A DNA stretch of 64,000 nucleotides, taken from Lingula anatina (taxonomy: Eukaryota; Brachiopoda; Lingulata; Lingulida; Lingulidae). The stretch is taken from NCBI RefSeq assembly GCF_001039355.2, contig NW_019776124.1, positions 184,001 to 248,000 on the forward strand, written 5' to 3'. The notes beneath the pieces are model-generated. The model searched no databases. It was not told where the DNA came from and saw only the letters and a list, made by a program, of their open reading frames with translations. Made by a program: the position numbers and the translations under genes. This document shows, piece by piece, positions 26,935-40,928 of the stretch (positions are counted from its first letter, which is position 1; every line of letters begins with the position of its first letter).

Positions 26935-27873
26935 GAATATTGCACTGGTCCCTGTCCTGAAGACACCCTAAATGTAAAATCTCAGACATTTCTACCTTGT
27001 TGATTCATTTTATTCCCATAAAAAGTTTGGGTATATATCTGCACACTATAAGCTGGAACAACACTGTAGGGAATAAAAATTTCCATCCTTTGGTTTATGA
27101 CTTATTTAAAGAAAATGGATATCGCAGTAATAATCTTCATACAAAATATATATTCTTAAGGCCAGAAAAGTCCTTCATTCCTTATTTTAGTTTAAAAAAA
27201 CCCCTTCTGCTCAAATACTCCAAGAGAGGGTAAAATGGTCAGACAAAAGTCTGCTGTGCATGTTTTGCTAGATTGCTCCCATAGTAAGGTACTGGTAATA
27301 AAATACAAGCTCTAAGTGGCAGGAAATCAAGTTGAACTTTCGAGCCAGGAAGTATACATCAGTCTGGAGTATCCCTGTGAAAATCTTTCACTATGAAAAA
27401 TTAAGGAAAAAAGCCAAGTCAAGGTTGACAAATAAAAGTGAGTTGGGTGAGAGAGATTGTAACACCTTTTCAAAGCCTGAAGGCTAAGCTAAGACTTAGT
27501 AAGTTCTTTAAATGAAACAGGTCCCTTATAACCAAAAGATGATATAAACTTTAAGATCAGTATTTTGTCTTCTTTCACACAATAAATATGGAAGACATGG
27601 CTAGCATTTTACACAAAATTAATTGTTAAATTTGAGTGAACTACAACATATTTATCCTGAACTGAGATAGACCAAAAATATGATCTAACAGTTAAGACCG
27701 ATTTTTGGTCTTAAGCTATTTTATGAAATCCATCTCTAGGCTGCTTTTTCTCTAAGCCAAGCTTGTTCATTTTTAAAACAATCATTTTTTAATAAATATA
27801 TTATCATTATCAAGATAATCTTTAACATGGCATCCAAAGGGTTTCAAATCCATATCTTGCGTAGGAGTGTAAC

Positions 27874-27905
<32 letters not shown>

Positions 27906-30031
27906 TAATAACCAGGACCTTGTACAGTTCTTATGATCACAAATTCATAAAATTGCAGTCAGCACAACAGATACATTAGTGGGACACAAATGCAGTGCTG
28001 TTAATTCAATTGTGCAACGTGCTTGTAATATACGTATCTAAATTACATGAGTATGATCGACTTTCCTCTCAATTAGATACCTAAATGTCTGTTTAAGGGA
28101 GTCATGTCATCTCATTCGCATTATCAGTCAGAATAAAGCCAGGCTTTCAAATATAATTCCTGAATAAAACCAAGATTTTGTTATATATTACTTCTAATTG
28201 AATCACTCTGTTTCTACAACCATCAATACAGGACAGACCTTTTAAAATGATGACCAAATAAATGAATAAATGAATAAATAAGAATATAAATAAATAAGTC
28301 ATCAAGAGATATCCACAAATTATTGCAATTTATATAATTTTCCCATCAGCACTAGATGTCTTTAAAACACATTTCAAAATGTGGATATTTTTTCAAATTG
28401 ATGCGCTGTTAAATGAATTTTCTCAGAAATCTTTTCAAGTTATTGAGTTATACTAATGATACAATGTCCAGGCAACTGTCAGTGGATACGGCCACAGTCC
28501 CTATCACCAAACCAAACTCTTTTAATTACATTTTGATAAAAGTGCACACAACATGCTAGAAATGGCCTAGGGAAAAAAAACAGCATTTCAAAAATCAATA
28601 CAGCCTCTCAGATAAACTCAATCTCTCTTCAAACATTGGCTGCACTGGATGTTTTGGTTTGCATTTTGATCCTATCCAGATCTCCACGACCACTGCCACC
28701 ACCCTAATATTGATTAACCATACATTTTGTCACCACATGACTCCAGACAGACACCTGTGAAAGAATGCTTTTTAGAGCAAGACAAAGAAGGGAAAAAAAA
28801 ACTTAACTTCTTCCTCTAAGAGGAAGGGGAGCAGGCAGTCACTTAGGCTGCTATCTTTTGAGCCTCAATACAATCAGTTGGTTCATCTATGAAACGTATT
28901 CCCTCAGTATCTTTTTAATCACTTGAGCTTATCAGGGAGGGGAGTTCAATTAGCTAAAAAACAGAAAAAATTCAATAAGCACAGTCTTGGTAATGCCTTT
29001 TTTTTTCGTTTTTCCCTGTAAATAAATTGTTAGCCTCTTTAATCCCACCAAACAACCAGGAAGTCACAACCCTTGACGCCTGTTTACAATAACTTTATCT
29101 GTCATCATTTAAAGCCCCTGAGATCTTTTTTTAGGCACTGGAACCTTTTGTTGCAGTTACTAAATCCAATCACAAATGATGTGAAGAACTATAAGCCTAT
29201 ATGGCACACAGTGGGAGAATTGACTTAATGCTCCGACAGACTAAAAAAAAAAAAAACATTAAAAAACAAAACAAAAAGAAATTGTCATTCACCTCATAAG
29301 AGCTACAATTTATTTAGATCTACATGTTATCAATCAATGCGTGTAGATCAATACAAGCGATGTGTCATTCAAGCCACTTTTCTCAAGGAGTTGACTGCAT
29401 TTTGTTAGAACCATGCAGTCCTGTTGTTACTAGCATATTTTCTATTTAGCTAAACAGCATATTTTCACCAAACCACTTGAAAGCACACAAGAAAGCATAC
29501 TACTAAGTCAATGATTTTTTAAATTTTATTTCCATCTTCTTTTTACTTCCTAAGCTTTTGGTCAGACCTCTTTCACATAAGTCAAGAACACCGCCAGCTT
29601 GATGACATGATGTTCTTTCAAATATTGCCAACTGTAATCTATCATTTTGGTCTATCAATATTTCCTCTTTACAGGTGTTAATCTATATACTGTTAATTAT
29701 AAAGTGATGCTCCCTTCAAGCATACAAAAAGGTCAGATTGACTTTATATATCTGGTACATGTGCTATTCCTCTTAATTTCATGAGCCTTAAAATTATCAT
29801 TTTTTCAAATCATCAGGAAAACCTCAATCATGTTTCCAAATAAACTAAGATGGCAGCCTCCGTGAAATCTTTGTCAGGTGCAAAGGAAATTTCAACTTTT
29901 GAATTATGGCTCACAGGTCTGACCATTCTTCTTAAAACTGTCTGTTAACAATTATCGATAACTCGCGTATAAGAAAGACTGTAGTAGAAGGGGGCACACA
30001 AAGCATCACTATTAATGAACTTTGGGACCCA

Positions 30032-30188
30032 GGCCCATAGCCAGCAATTTCAAAGGGGTGGTTCTTTTTCTGCAAAAGTAAACCTTTTACCTTGAAGCCT
30101 TTGTGAACCTTTATCAAATTTTATCCAGAGCAGACCTTTTTCTTGACAAAAAGGGTGGTTCATTTGAACTCCCCTTGGTTATGGTCTA
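30032..30188. mobile_element. MITE of the GGCCCGTAGCCAG family (copy B)
   Basis: Allelic counterpart of 21001-21157, with minor substitutions. Confidence 0.7.
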
Positions 30189-31330
30189 CGGACTTTTTTC
30201 AGATAAAAGTGTTAGTAAATTCATAATGAATTATCAAAGCCTTAATTTTCTTTTGAATTCTGCTGTCTAGTGGCATCTGGTTTTAAAATTATTAGTTTTG
30301 TAGATAAGAATCTTTTCTTGAAATTTTAAGGTCTGTGGCTAAATACCACAGAATATGGCCCTAAATACCAATTCAAGAGATCTTTTGCACTCACATACAT
30401 GCACACACACTTTTTCAACCATATTTTGCATCTTAAGATAATCATTAAAAAAAATTAAGAAAAAAATTCAAAGTGTTAATTTTTAACACTTTATTTCTAT
30501 CACATTTATTTTTTTAAATAACTAATTATTAATAAAACAGGAAGTACAGGTAGAGCAAGTCAGAAGTGAATCTAAGTACACCTGACAAGTACCCATGTTA
30601 TATTATAGCAATCCTGACATTCTTGAACCAACCCCATCAATAGACACAATTTTATCACTTCCACATCCCCCAATAAGGTCCTTTTTCATTTCTATCACAG
30701 ACTTCTCATGTTAAGTTGTCTTAATTACACCGGTAGTCAGATCCCATCACTAAAATATCTTCATTTTCTCTTACTATGACTCTTGAAACTTCCATAGTAA
30801 AAAAAAAAAAGAATATGTTTTGTATGTTCATTAAACCTACTAGTAGTTGAAAAAAGCTTTGCTTTTGGGTAAAAAAAAAAAGAGTCAGTATATTTTTCTT
30901 TCTTGATAGAAAAACAACAATCTTCCAAAAGCTGTTGTACAAGTAATTCCCCCTCCACAATCTATCAGAACTGAATATGTTTTTAAATTAACATGGTCTA
31001 GGTCATTTTCTTTCTTTGATTTCACATTCTCCCCTTTCATCTTTTACTTCCATTCTTAATTCTAGATGGTTTCATACAAACTTACATTTGGCTGTTATCA
31101 AAAGCTTATTACTTATTTAATAATATGGGCACATTTGCTATATGCCATTAGGTTATGCCATAATAAATACACAGGGGAATCCAGAGCGCCTTGCCTGAGG
31201 AGGAGGAGGAGGAGGAGGGGGGGGGGGGGAATGGTTGAAAAAGTGGTTCATCAATCTTTCTGACCCTGTCAATTCTTGGTATCCTGACTCCACCCCTGAG
31301 GTGTCCTGATAAAAGAAACATAATAAAGAT

Positions 31331-31510
31331 GGGGCCGTAGCAATAGTCCGAAGGATCACTGGTCTGAAGGTTCGATAGTTCAAATTAATGCATGAATAAA
31401 GTGTATAGCGTACTAGCAATAAAGTCAAGTTCATCAAAGGCGAGTGCATATGATTTTTCGGACCAATGAATCTTTGGACCAATGAACCTTTGGATTATCG
31501 AGATGCCCCC
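31331..31510. mobile_element. MITE of the AGTCCGA/TTCATTGGTC family, diverged copy
   Basis: Left GGGGCCGTAGCAATAGTCCG then AAGGATCACTGGTCTGAAGG pairs with right CGGACCAATGAATCTTTGGA, ACCAATGAACCTTTGGATTA and TCGAGATGCCCC. The right arm shows tandem FWD-like units (ACCAATGAA/TCTTTGG). It lies outside the 9.1-kb duplication. Confidence 0.7.
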
Positions 31511-33098
31511 ATAAAGATGAAGCCAGAGTGACTCAACATTATACTACCTAGAACTATAGTCGAGTACCTGTGCTATGATCTAGGAAGTAAGAAATAAAAG
31601 CCCATTTATCAAACATACAGTATCTTTGCCATGCACTGACAGGCAGTGATAAAGATGTAGTTTCCAATGCCACCACCACAATTATGATATTTCATGGACC
31701 TAACTAGAGAATTAGGTCCATGGATATTTCAAGCATGCATTAACTCTTAAATAACATCAAAAGAAAAGTGACAAATTTAGGACATGCATGTTAACAACAG
31801 GTATATCAAGGTCACCTTTATCATATCAAAATTTATAAATATTTGGTGCCCTTTTTTATGATGACACGGATTGATGTGACATCGCTCTACTTGTACAATG
31901 AAACTTATTATTCTTATATAATATTACCGCTGTTTGATTGCCATTCTTGACTGTAATCAAGGTAGTAATTTTCAGAGCATGATTTTACAAAGTAGGAATG
32001 TGTATCAATATAAAAAGCAATATCATATAATTACCATAGAATAGATTGACTTATGAGTATGAAAAAACTCAACATTGACCACTGATGCCATCATAAAACA
32101 TGCCATTGACTGATGACGTAATTAATCCATATTTTTTGACAAATCAGGGTAAAGGAAGCATATCATCAATCAGAAAACAACATGGTGAATGAAAGCAATG
32201 CTGTGACTTTTAATGTTATCTTGAAAGACAACGACATCATTATATAATACAGTAAGACAATTAGTATACACTTTTCCTAAATATGTGGTTTTGCAAACCT
32301 CAGAAAAGTAATATCTACCACAGCTGTGCTTAAAAAAATATTTCAACCTCAGTTCATAATTATATATTCTAAATTTCTTTCATATGAATCAGTATTTTGA
32401 TCAAAAAATTCTAATGATACCACATACATTTCTCCAGAACAGGATTCCTTGAAACCTTGAATCACTCTGACTAACAGCATCATGCTTACAATTTTTAAGG
32501 GGCTTTAATATCTCAGGTTCAGTGGGATCTCTGTGTAAAGGCCCTTATAACAGGGATATCCCTCTGTGATGTAGGCTTTCAATCTCACATGAAGTACTTT
32601 GGTAAATCTCATTAAGATGCATTGGAAGCAAGTTGACAGGTCAAATCTTTGCAACTTAACCAATCCAAATGGCATCATTTACAGTATTTTCAAAAAGCAG
32701 AACTAAAAGAATTTCATATTTCCCAAAAAATGATATTTGAACAGATATTTTCTGCTTTCTTTCTGTGCTATATAAAAGCCTTGGTTATTGTACCAAACCT
32801 TATTTGAATAATTATATATGCTACAGTAATGCCTCATTCATTATGACTAGACATTTGAAGAAGGTGTACTTATAAAGCCTTTTTTTTTTGGGGGGGGGGG
32901 GGAGGGGGCAGGTGATCAAGTGATTAATTTGGTTTATCACTTGGCATGTGAGTTTAATTTGAGTTGTGTAAGATACTAGTTATAGTGATTCATATGCATT
33001 ACAGGGAAACCTGCTGGTTACCAGTTAAATTAAAAACCAAAATATTTTTCATATGGTCCATGTACAAAAATCCTAACATTTGCCCTTTATATGGAGCA

Positions 33099-33269
33099 GG
33101 CCCGTAGTCAGGGGGGGTTCGGGGAGTTCGAAAGAACCCCCCTTTTGCTGGGAAAAGGTTCCCTCTGGGTAAAAATGTATCTACTAAGTAGGCACATGAA
33201 GGTTTCATGGTAAAAGGTCCACTTTTCAGAAAAAAAGAACCCCCCTTTTGAAATTGCTGGTTACGGGCC
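33099..33269. mobile_element. MITE with GGCCCGTAG-type termini and C/G-rich subterminal inverted repeat
   Basis: GGCCCGTAGTCAGGGGGGGT then TCGGGGAGTTCGAAAGAACC at the left, and GAACCCCCCTTTTGAAATTG then CTGGTTACGGGCC at the right. Both GGGGGGTTC/GAACCCCCC blocks are present. Same family as 21001-21157. Confidence 0.75.
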
Positions 33270-33720
33270 TGTGGAGATTCATGGATACTGCAACAGTCCA
33301 ATGCTGAAAGAGGCAGAAGCCAAGATAAAGATTCCAGGGTACTTTAAAGACAATCAACTTCACTCATTTCACTCAGCCTATTCTTTGGTATACCTCAAGG
33401 GCTCTACTAAGGTTCAAACCAATCCGAAGCCATTATTTACATCTGTGAGACCTCTAATTGGTTCGATATATTCGCAGTCTCCCTTGCGGTGTTAAAATGA
33501 AGGGGCATGTCATATTTTGTGCCACGGGACTACATGAGAGTAAAAGAAACTATGTAAGCTTCAAATCTGCCCTTAAAGTCATACATTATTTGTCCATATG
33601 CAATAACCGCATGTGAAAACAATTCATTTAACTACAAGCAAAGGCATGGATTTGGTCCGAGTTTCAAAGGACACTGGAAACTTACCTCTCACACACACTG
33701 CCAGTAGAAAGGTAAGACTG

Positions 33721-33975
33721 GATTCCCATACCTAGATCGATCTAACAAGATCAATTCATCTCCAAGGGGTTTCTCACTAAATTGCTTTCAGCTTTAAGTG
33801 GCTTAGATGTCTGGCACACCTATTGAAGCTGCTATAAACAATAATTAATTACCCCCTAGCAGCTTCAGTTGGATTGACAGACATCTAAGCTGCTTAAGTT
33901 GATTGCAATTTAGTGAGAATTCCGTCTGGAGATATATCAATCCACAGTTAGTACGATAGGGTCTGGAAATGGTCC
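33721..33975. mobile_element. MITE with about 110-bp inverted termini
   Basis: Left arm: TCCCATACCTAGATCGATCT, CTCACTAAATTGCTTTCAGC, TTAAGTGGCTTAGATGTCTG, TGAAGCTGCT. The right arm is its imperfect reverse complement: AGCAGCTTCAGTTGGATTGA, CAGACATCTAAGCTGCTTAA, GATTGCAATTTAGTGAGAAT. The loop is a short AT-rich stretch. Related to 10154-10363. Confidence 0.7.
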
Positions 33976-36066
33976 CTATAGTGTGGAGTTGGGGAGACCA
34001 TCAGGAATAAGCGGCATCGCTTTTGAACTATGGTTGGCCATATTTAGTCGGCGAATCTGTAAGTACTCGGATCATCCATTGTGAATGGGGCCTAAGATTC
34101 ACGTGTCTTCTTAAACTCCAGGTACATGAATAAGAAAACATCAACCTGCATGATATTACCTTTATGATGAGAACTTGTCACCCATTTCATATGTTACCAC
34201 ATTTTTAACCACACAGTCATAACACAATCATATTTCCTTTAAAAATAGATGCCACTAGGGTACAAATCACTGACTCACGAAATACTTTTGTTGTAAGCAC
34301 TGTCTTGCAAAAATATACAGCACACATATTAGGCATTGGTTTACAGAGTAATGCTTCTGCAAAGTTAGACTTCCAGGACTAAATCATCTGCTCATGTAGC
34401 ATAATGATAACTTAATGAAGCACAACTTGTGTTCCAAGAGTTCCTGCAACGGGAAACCAGAGCTCAGAGAATGCTTAAAATCTGACTAATTTTAACAGGA
34501 AAGTTAACAGAAAAGATTAATCACTTGCATCAAAATTAAAGAGAGATTTCAGATTGATTAACATCAGGTGACTTGAATATATTCCATACAAGTAGCATTG
34601 AACTGTATCTCTTGCTTAAACCATTCAGATAAGATTACAAGGAAGTCTGATATAGTAACAGGGCTAGATATTTGCCATTGAAACTCACTCGGGCAGGATT
34701 CAATTTAAAATCTATACTAGAAAATATGTCTCATGTAACATAAGGCATGAATGGCAAGTACTGAGTTCCCCTTAGACAGTGAAAAGTTTCAAAATCTTTT
34801 TATTGGAATTTTTTCAATAATAACTTGCTTTCTTTATCTTATATCCCAAGTATAGGTCTTAATTGGTCTATCCCCATTCATGCTACTAGGTAGAAGTTTT
34901 TGACTAAATTTTTCTACTCTCATGGGTCATGGCTACAGTACATACACCAAGATCCTATGATAAGCATTAAATACTTGACCAGTGTTAATTATAACATTGT
35001 GCAATTGCATATCGCAATAGGGCAATATGCTGAGTGGAAAAAATTTAATTTTTCTTTTTTTTCCTATTTTTTTTTTTAGCTTTGAGGTACACAGTTTCAC
35101 TATTTTAAAACGCTCAGTCAATTTATCCTTGTTAAAAAAAAAAACACTTATTAGGATCCATTTTATCTCAATATCAATATCCCCAAGACAGGACACAAAC
35201 ACACACAAACATGCAGTCAATCCTATAGTTTAGCTAACAGCATTACTGTGATTTAAACTTGAGTGTTCCGCAAATATTCTATCTCAATTGCTCACTCAAA
35301 GTAAAATACTGGAAGCCTTGATCAGTCGATGATGACAACGGTATATCAAATGAATAATTGAGCCAAGCAAAACATTACGAATTCTACTCCCTAGCAGCAG
35401 ATATTAATAATTTCTATCAAGTAATCAAGGGATTAACTCAGCTCAAAGTGATACATTGTTTGGGTTTATTATTTTCATCAACCTCATTACTGGATTTCCA
35501 CAATATTGGTATTTTTTACCTGAAATGCCCCGATTGACAAATAGACTCATCAATTACATCAACACACTCAGCCTATCAAAAATGATTTGCCTCACAGATT
35601 CTTCATTCTATCAATTGCTCGAATGAAACAAGTTGTACATAATGAAATTACTTGCTGGCAATGTACATGCAGTTATGATCTAGCTGCTTTGTCATGCCTT
35701 ATCACAAGGGCTGTAAATTACTAACTGGACTTATAAAGGCAGTTAATATGTATCTGATGAAATGCAAATCACGGATATATATGTTAAATGGTATCTCAGT
35801 CATACGCATAAATATTTGACAATTGAACTAAATATTAGATGAAAAGAGTGCATGTGAATTATCACGCTCTATGAATACGCAGTTTATAAATTATAACACT
35901 CATAGTTAAGCCCCTAGAGTAGGCTTAATCAGCAAAACTCATTGGCCTGTAAGCAAATAAGTACTGTAGCTGCATTATTTTCCATGCAATATTCAGTTTA
36001 GCTATTAACAATGAATAACATGGAGATGGTTCACATATGTAAAAATCTTGAATTGCAGGAAATTCC

Positions 36067-36201
36067 TACCCTCTACCAGGGTCGCAGTTATTATTGTGGA
36101 CATTTTTGGCTGAATGACATCAGATCAAAATGACTATTCATCTAGAGACATATATCTGTGAATATCTGTTGAAAATCAATCTGTCGCCCTAGTAGAGGGT
36201 A
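36067..36201. mobile_element. 135-bp MITE with 9-bp direct repeats (GGAAATTCC)
   Basis: The terminal inverted repeats TACCCTCTACCAGGGTCGCA and reverse complement TACCCTCTACTAGGGCGACA bound the element. GGAAATTCC occurs immediately outside both ends (36058-36066 and 36202-36210), reading in the same direction, as a target-site duplication. An 8-9 bp duplication fits hAT- or Mutator-like elements. It is too short to code. Confidence 0.7.
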
Positions 36202-36479
36202 GGAAATTCCCATGATTTTATATGAAGAAACCGAAATACTGGCACAGAATGGATATAATAAATATTCAATAAATTTATTCCAATACATTCATGTAAATAT
36301 TTGACCAAAATGATTAGTCCAAACAATCTTTTTTTACAAAGAAAAACAATTTCCTCCAGTATGCCTTTGCAGCCATTAAAAACTTGGGCCAAAAGTAAAA
36401 ACAAAATTTTCTGAAAAAAAGAAAAACCAGAGTGTCAACAGTTGTAACCCCTCAAACATTTGAGAAATAATTGTCTTAA

Positions 36480-37760
36480 CTTACGGCAAAGTAGAAATAT
36501 TCAAACATGTGTAGCTCTATCTACCTGGGAAGATCTTGGGAAGATAAAGCTGTGGTGCACTGCATCTGTTAACAGTTCTCCCCTGACAGGTGCTGATTTC
36601 TTGCTTGCGGGCACGGCCAGGAAATAACAGCTCACCCGCCTGCTCTAACATTTACTACTCCCGTCCTGTGCAGGCTCCACTAGTTAACAAGCCAACTGCA
36701 GTACCGAAGGTTTAAATGAATAGGAGCTGGTTAGACATCCATATACTCTATCGGCTCTATGCTCGCCTTTTTTTCCTGTAAATACAACCAGGGGCTGCTT
36801 TGAAGTAGAGACTTGTGCTGAGCGTCAATATGCTGAAGAAATATGCTCTTGACTGTTGTCCCTTTTTTAAAGCAGCCAATTCTTTCTCTGAAACAACTCA
36901 ACAAGAACCAAAAGTAATTGATGAAGGATATTTATCTATCCTGCAGAATCCCTTTTTTTTCTACATGAACATGAACCAATGCTGGTACTGATCGAAGCAA
37001 GCACAGCTGATGAGAATCAGTGGTCAAGATGAATGAAAGATGGTCCTCAGTACAATTCCTAATGCCTTAGTACACTGTAACTGCGATATGAAATGGTAAA
37101 TCATGAGCTAAATCCAAAACCAAAGATTAAAATGATGACATTCATTTGTTGACTATAAGAACCGATCCAAAGCTCCAACTCCAAGACCCTGTCCAACTGG
37201 CAGTGATTTTCAAAACCAGTCCATTGCCAACAGATTTTTCTCCTCCACACTAAATCTCTGTTCCTTTAAATGCCAGCATCCGACTATATTGAATGTTCAA
37301 TAAAAGCTAATCACTTCCAACACCCTGACTTGCTATTATTTGTCCCCCATTCACCAGAGGCTGAATCATGTCAGAATAAATCTGCACAGACAAAAAGAGC
37401 AGGGATTGATAGTGAAGAGCAGAACTATCTACCATTGATTTGCAACTAAATCTTGTTAAAGCAATTGGTTCTTATGAATATTTGATGCACGTTAGAGTTG
37501 TCCCTCAAAAATCTGAAGCGCTTCGCTGTAATCAATCTGCGCTAATGCGTTTGCCGAAACCGTTCAACAGCAACTGGGACTTTCTCCAATACTTTCAGTA
37601 TTTGTGAAAGGCATTAAAATAAACTTGTGAACACTACCCTTCCATTTAAAGGGCACAAATCAATGGCAGCCTCCGGGAAGTAAATAGTTACCCTAAGTAC
37701 GGTGCTATTAATTAACGAAGACTGCCATGCAAGAAGGACAAGAGGATTAATATGATCCTT
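36480..37760. promoter_or_regulatory. Complex, non-repetitive block; candidate conserved non-coding or 5' exon region
   Basis: Compared with flanking AT-rich DNA this stretch is richer in mixed-sequence and CpG-containing segments. It has homeodomain-type motifs (CTATTAATTAACG, GGATTAATATGATCC) and no repeats. A good minus-strand donor (CCCAG|GTAGAT) occurs near 36528-36535, so a non-coding first exon of the RGS gene is possible. No open frame is recognised. Confidence 0.2.
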
Positions 37761-38787
37761 CCTCAGAGCAGCTCTACCTCTTAGATTCTTGAATTATCCT
37801 TAATTTATTAGGAAAAATTATATAAGGAACAATGTTATAAACTTAATTGCTGCTTTATCAAGGGGGACTTATGATTTGATGGGACCTTGGTCCAGCGTTC
37901 TTTAAATGCCTATGGATCATGATTACAGCCAGGTTATTTTAGTTACAGCCCAACCCATTCATTTTAAACTTAATATTCGAAAAAGGCTGGACTCCTAAGA
38001 GATTTCATTAATATTCAATATTCACTACTGAGATTGGGAATTAAATAGAATGTACTTTTACCTGCACTTGGATGAATCTATCTAACACTGAAGTGCTTCA
38101 TTTCCATAAAGCCATCTATAATCAGACTTCCCACATTCATTGGTTCAACATCAATTCTCCCAAAAATAATCTTTTATACTAAAGAGGAAACAAAAATTAA
38201 TCTTTAAAATTAAAGACACTTTCCCAGTTAAATTCCATGTATAATTTCAAAAAAAATTTTTTTTGTTAAATTCTTATTAAATTTTAATTAAAAATGTTCT
38301 GCATGTTAGAATTACAGTGAAGAATACAAGTCTTTTCAAATCCTTAACTTGGCAAAACCTACGAGCCCTGAGAAATCATCCATATGTACCTAATTTTTTG
38401 ATGGAACAAAACAAATAAATATAATATTTTGTCCATCGATACTATTACTGGCAAATAAACCATTAGTGATGTAATATGGTAATGACTCGATCTTTTCAAT
38501 GGGCAAAAATTATTAAACTTTCAGATACATAATTCTATAATCAGAAAAATTATATTTTTATATAGTACTGCACAGAATAGAACTATAGAGTAGCCTACTT
38601 TTTAATTCTGTTGCTAAAACTCAGTATAAATGTTCTAATTTGAAGAAATCATGCCTGTAAAAATCACAATTTTTTCCTCCATTGAAAAGACCAAGTAATT
38701 ACTGGACTTGTGTAACACTCTTTTAATTGCCCCAACTGCCAAGTACATCAATGATGATGCAATGTCCAGGAATACACCTCACTTATA

Positions 38788-38839
38788 CTTAATATCATAT
38801 CATATCATATATCATATCATATCATATCATATCATATCA
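38788..38839. repeat. (ATATC)n microsatellite
   Basis: About ten 5-bp units of ATATC/CATAT with one short unit. Confidence 0.9.
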
Positions 38840-40385
38840 AGTACATGACCATAGAAGTGTTGGCTTTAATAAAGACATTCTGGTGACATATGTTTTACCC
38901 ATGCTTTGCAATAAAATTATTTAATTACAATTTTCTGAATAAACAAAACATACATCAATGACAAAAGAGCTTAATCTGATACCTCAATGGGGAACAATAT
39001 CCAGCATGTTTTATCAAATATATAAACTTTTGCTTTTATTTATATTCAAGTTAGTCAGACCAAGTTACACAGTGCAGAGTCACATTTTTTTTGTTTCCTA
39101 TGTGAAGTTAGCCTAGGCCATGATCAAATAAACTGAAGTATATACTTGTTGTTAGTCTTTCACAAAAATAGGGCAGCTGATACTTAAAAAATAATAAGAA
39201 GAACTGCAATCAAATAACATATATATTTTCAGGATTTTAAAAATCTTTTTCATGAAAAAAAATTGAAATGGTAAAAACTATGGTGTTGTTGGGCTTCTGT
39301 AATTGGCACTGAACAATAGTACATTATTGACAAATAAATACTTATAATAATTTAAGAATCAAATTCAACACATGATATCAAATAAACTTTCTTCTAATAT
39401 TTTTGTCTAAAAATACACCTTCCTTCTACAAGAAAATCTACAGAGCAGTCTGTGCACATGCTCAGGTTAGACTTCATAGGTCTTCTTTCCACTTCAATTC
39501 CCAAAGGAACGGTAACCAGATTTGCTTCAGTTGCGTAAAACATGATTGTCACAAATGATTTCCCACAATTCAAGACTATCCTTCACAATTTCATTTCCCT
39601 TGATCTATCATCTCCCCTTCTCCTTGCTATCTCATCTCCTTTTATATAAACCACTGCCATTTGCACATGCTTTAAACGGAAGATGCATTGCAATATCAAC
39701 CATTCTGAGCCATTTTTACTATCCTTGAGTAAATGGGTGCTATTCCAGATAATGCCATTTTGGGGAACAGTATATGAGCATACAATAACACTGTGGGCAA
39801 ACAGTCATAAAACCTTAATACTTACCTCACAACGAAAGCTAATTTGCATCATCGGGGATTGAGAATCTATATTTAAAGTCAGTTAAAGGTTAAAATGTAA
39901 AATTAATTTTGACAGTGCAGCAATGGATTGTGGTTACAATAAGGAATCCTGGATGTTGGCAAATATCCATTTTTTTCTTTAAACTAATGGGAAACTAAGT
40001 TAATATACAGAAATAAAAAATCTACATTAACATGCAAAATGGTTGTATAGAAATAAGAGCACACTGAGCAAATACAATAAAAAAAAACACCATTTCTTCC
40101 TTAACACATTATTTATGAGATTTTAAATTTAATGAAGAAATGAAGAGCTGGGGATATTTCCCTTTTCCAAAAATTAATAATCATGTCTATGATATATTGA
40201 TAGCTTACTTACTGAATTTAAAAATCTGAAATTATATTTTACAAAATATCCTGTAATTTTTTTCTAAGAAAGAAATTCTGACAAAATAATTTATCCAGGC
40301 ACGAATCAAATTAAAATGAAAAGGTTAAATATCAAATAAAAAAGGCTACATTTCAGTTACCTATGATGACGTGGAAGAAAATAAA

Positions 40386-40399
40386 AAAATAAAATAAAA

Positions 40400-40442
<43 letters not shown>

Positions 40443-40444
40443 AA
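40386..40444. repeat. (AAAT)n microsatellite
   Basis: About 12 tandem AAAT/AATA units preceded by a degenerate AAAATA run. Confidence 0.9.
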
Positions 40445-40897
40445 AACTATAAATGTATGTACTTTTTTCCATAGTATGTAACAGTAAGGGCTAACTCAAG
40501 CACTTAAATTGCACCCATCTTATGCATCTGACACCTAATACATAGAAAACTCCACAAAATCAGCTCAAAACTTCAAGTCAATTTTGTTGATTTTTTTTTT
40601 AATGAACAAATTGCAGTTATGCATGAAAATAAGAATTCCTAAATTAAAAAAAAAAAAAAGACCTCTGCTCAAGCAGCACTCAGGGCACTGACCCCAAATT
40701 GCAATACTCTAGATAAGCCACCTATCTGATTGTTGCCCAATTTATTAGCACCTGTGCTATCCCAGGGCATATACATGCATGCTTAAACTCCCATACGCAA
40801 TTGACTTAACCCAGGTAAAGAAAACAGATCAGGCCATTAACAAAACAAACCCTCCTTAATAATCAGAATAATAATCCTTAATGGCATGCCATAGCTC

Positions 40898-40928
<31 letters not shown>

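Noticed and set aside
31201-31230. GGA/G-rich run as a possible G-quadruplex control element
   Set aside because: Simple low-complexity purine tract with no nearby gene to control.
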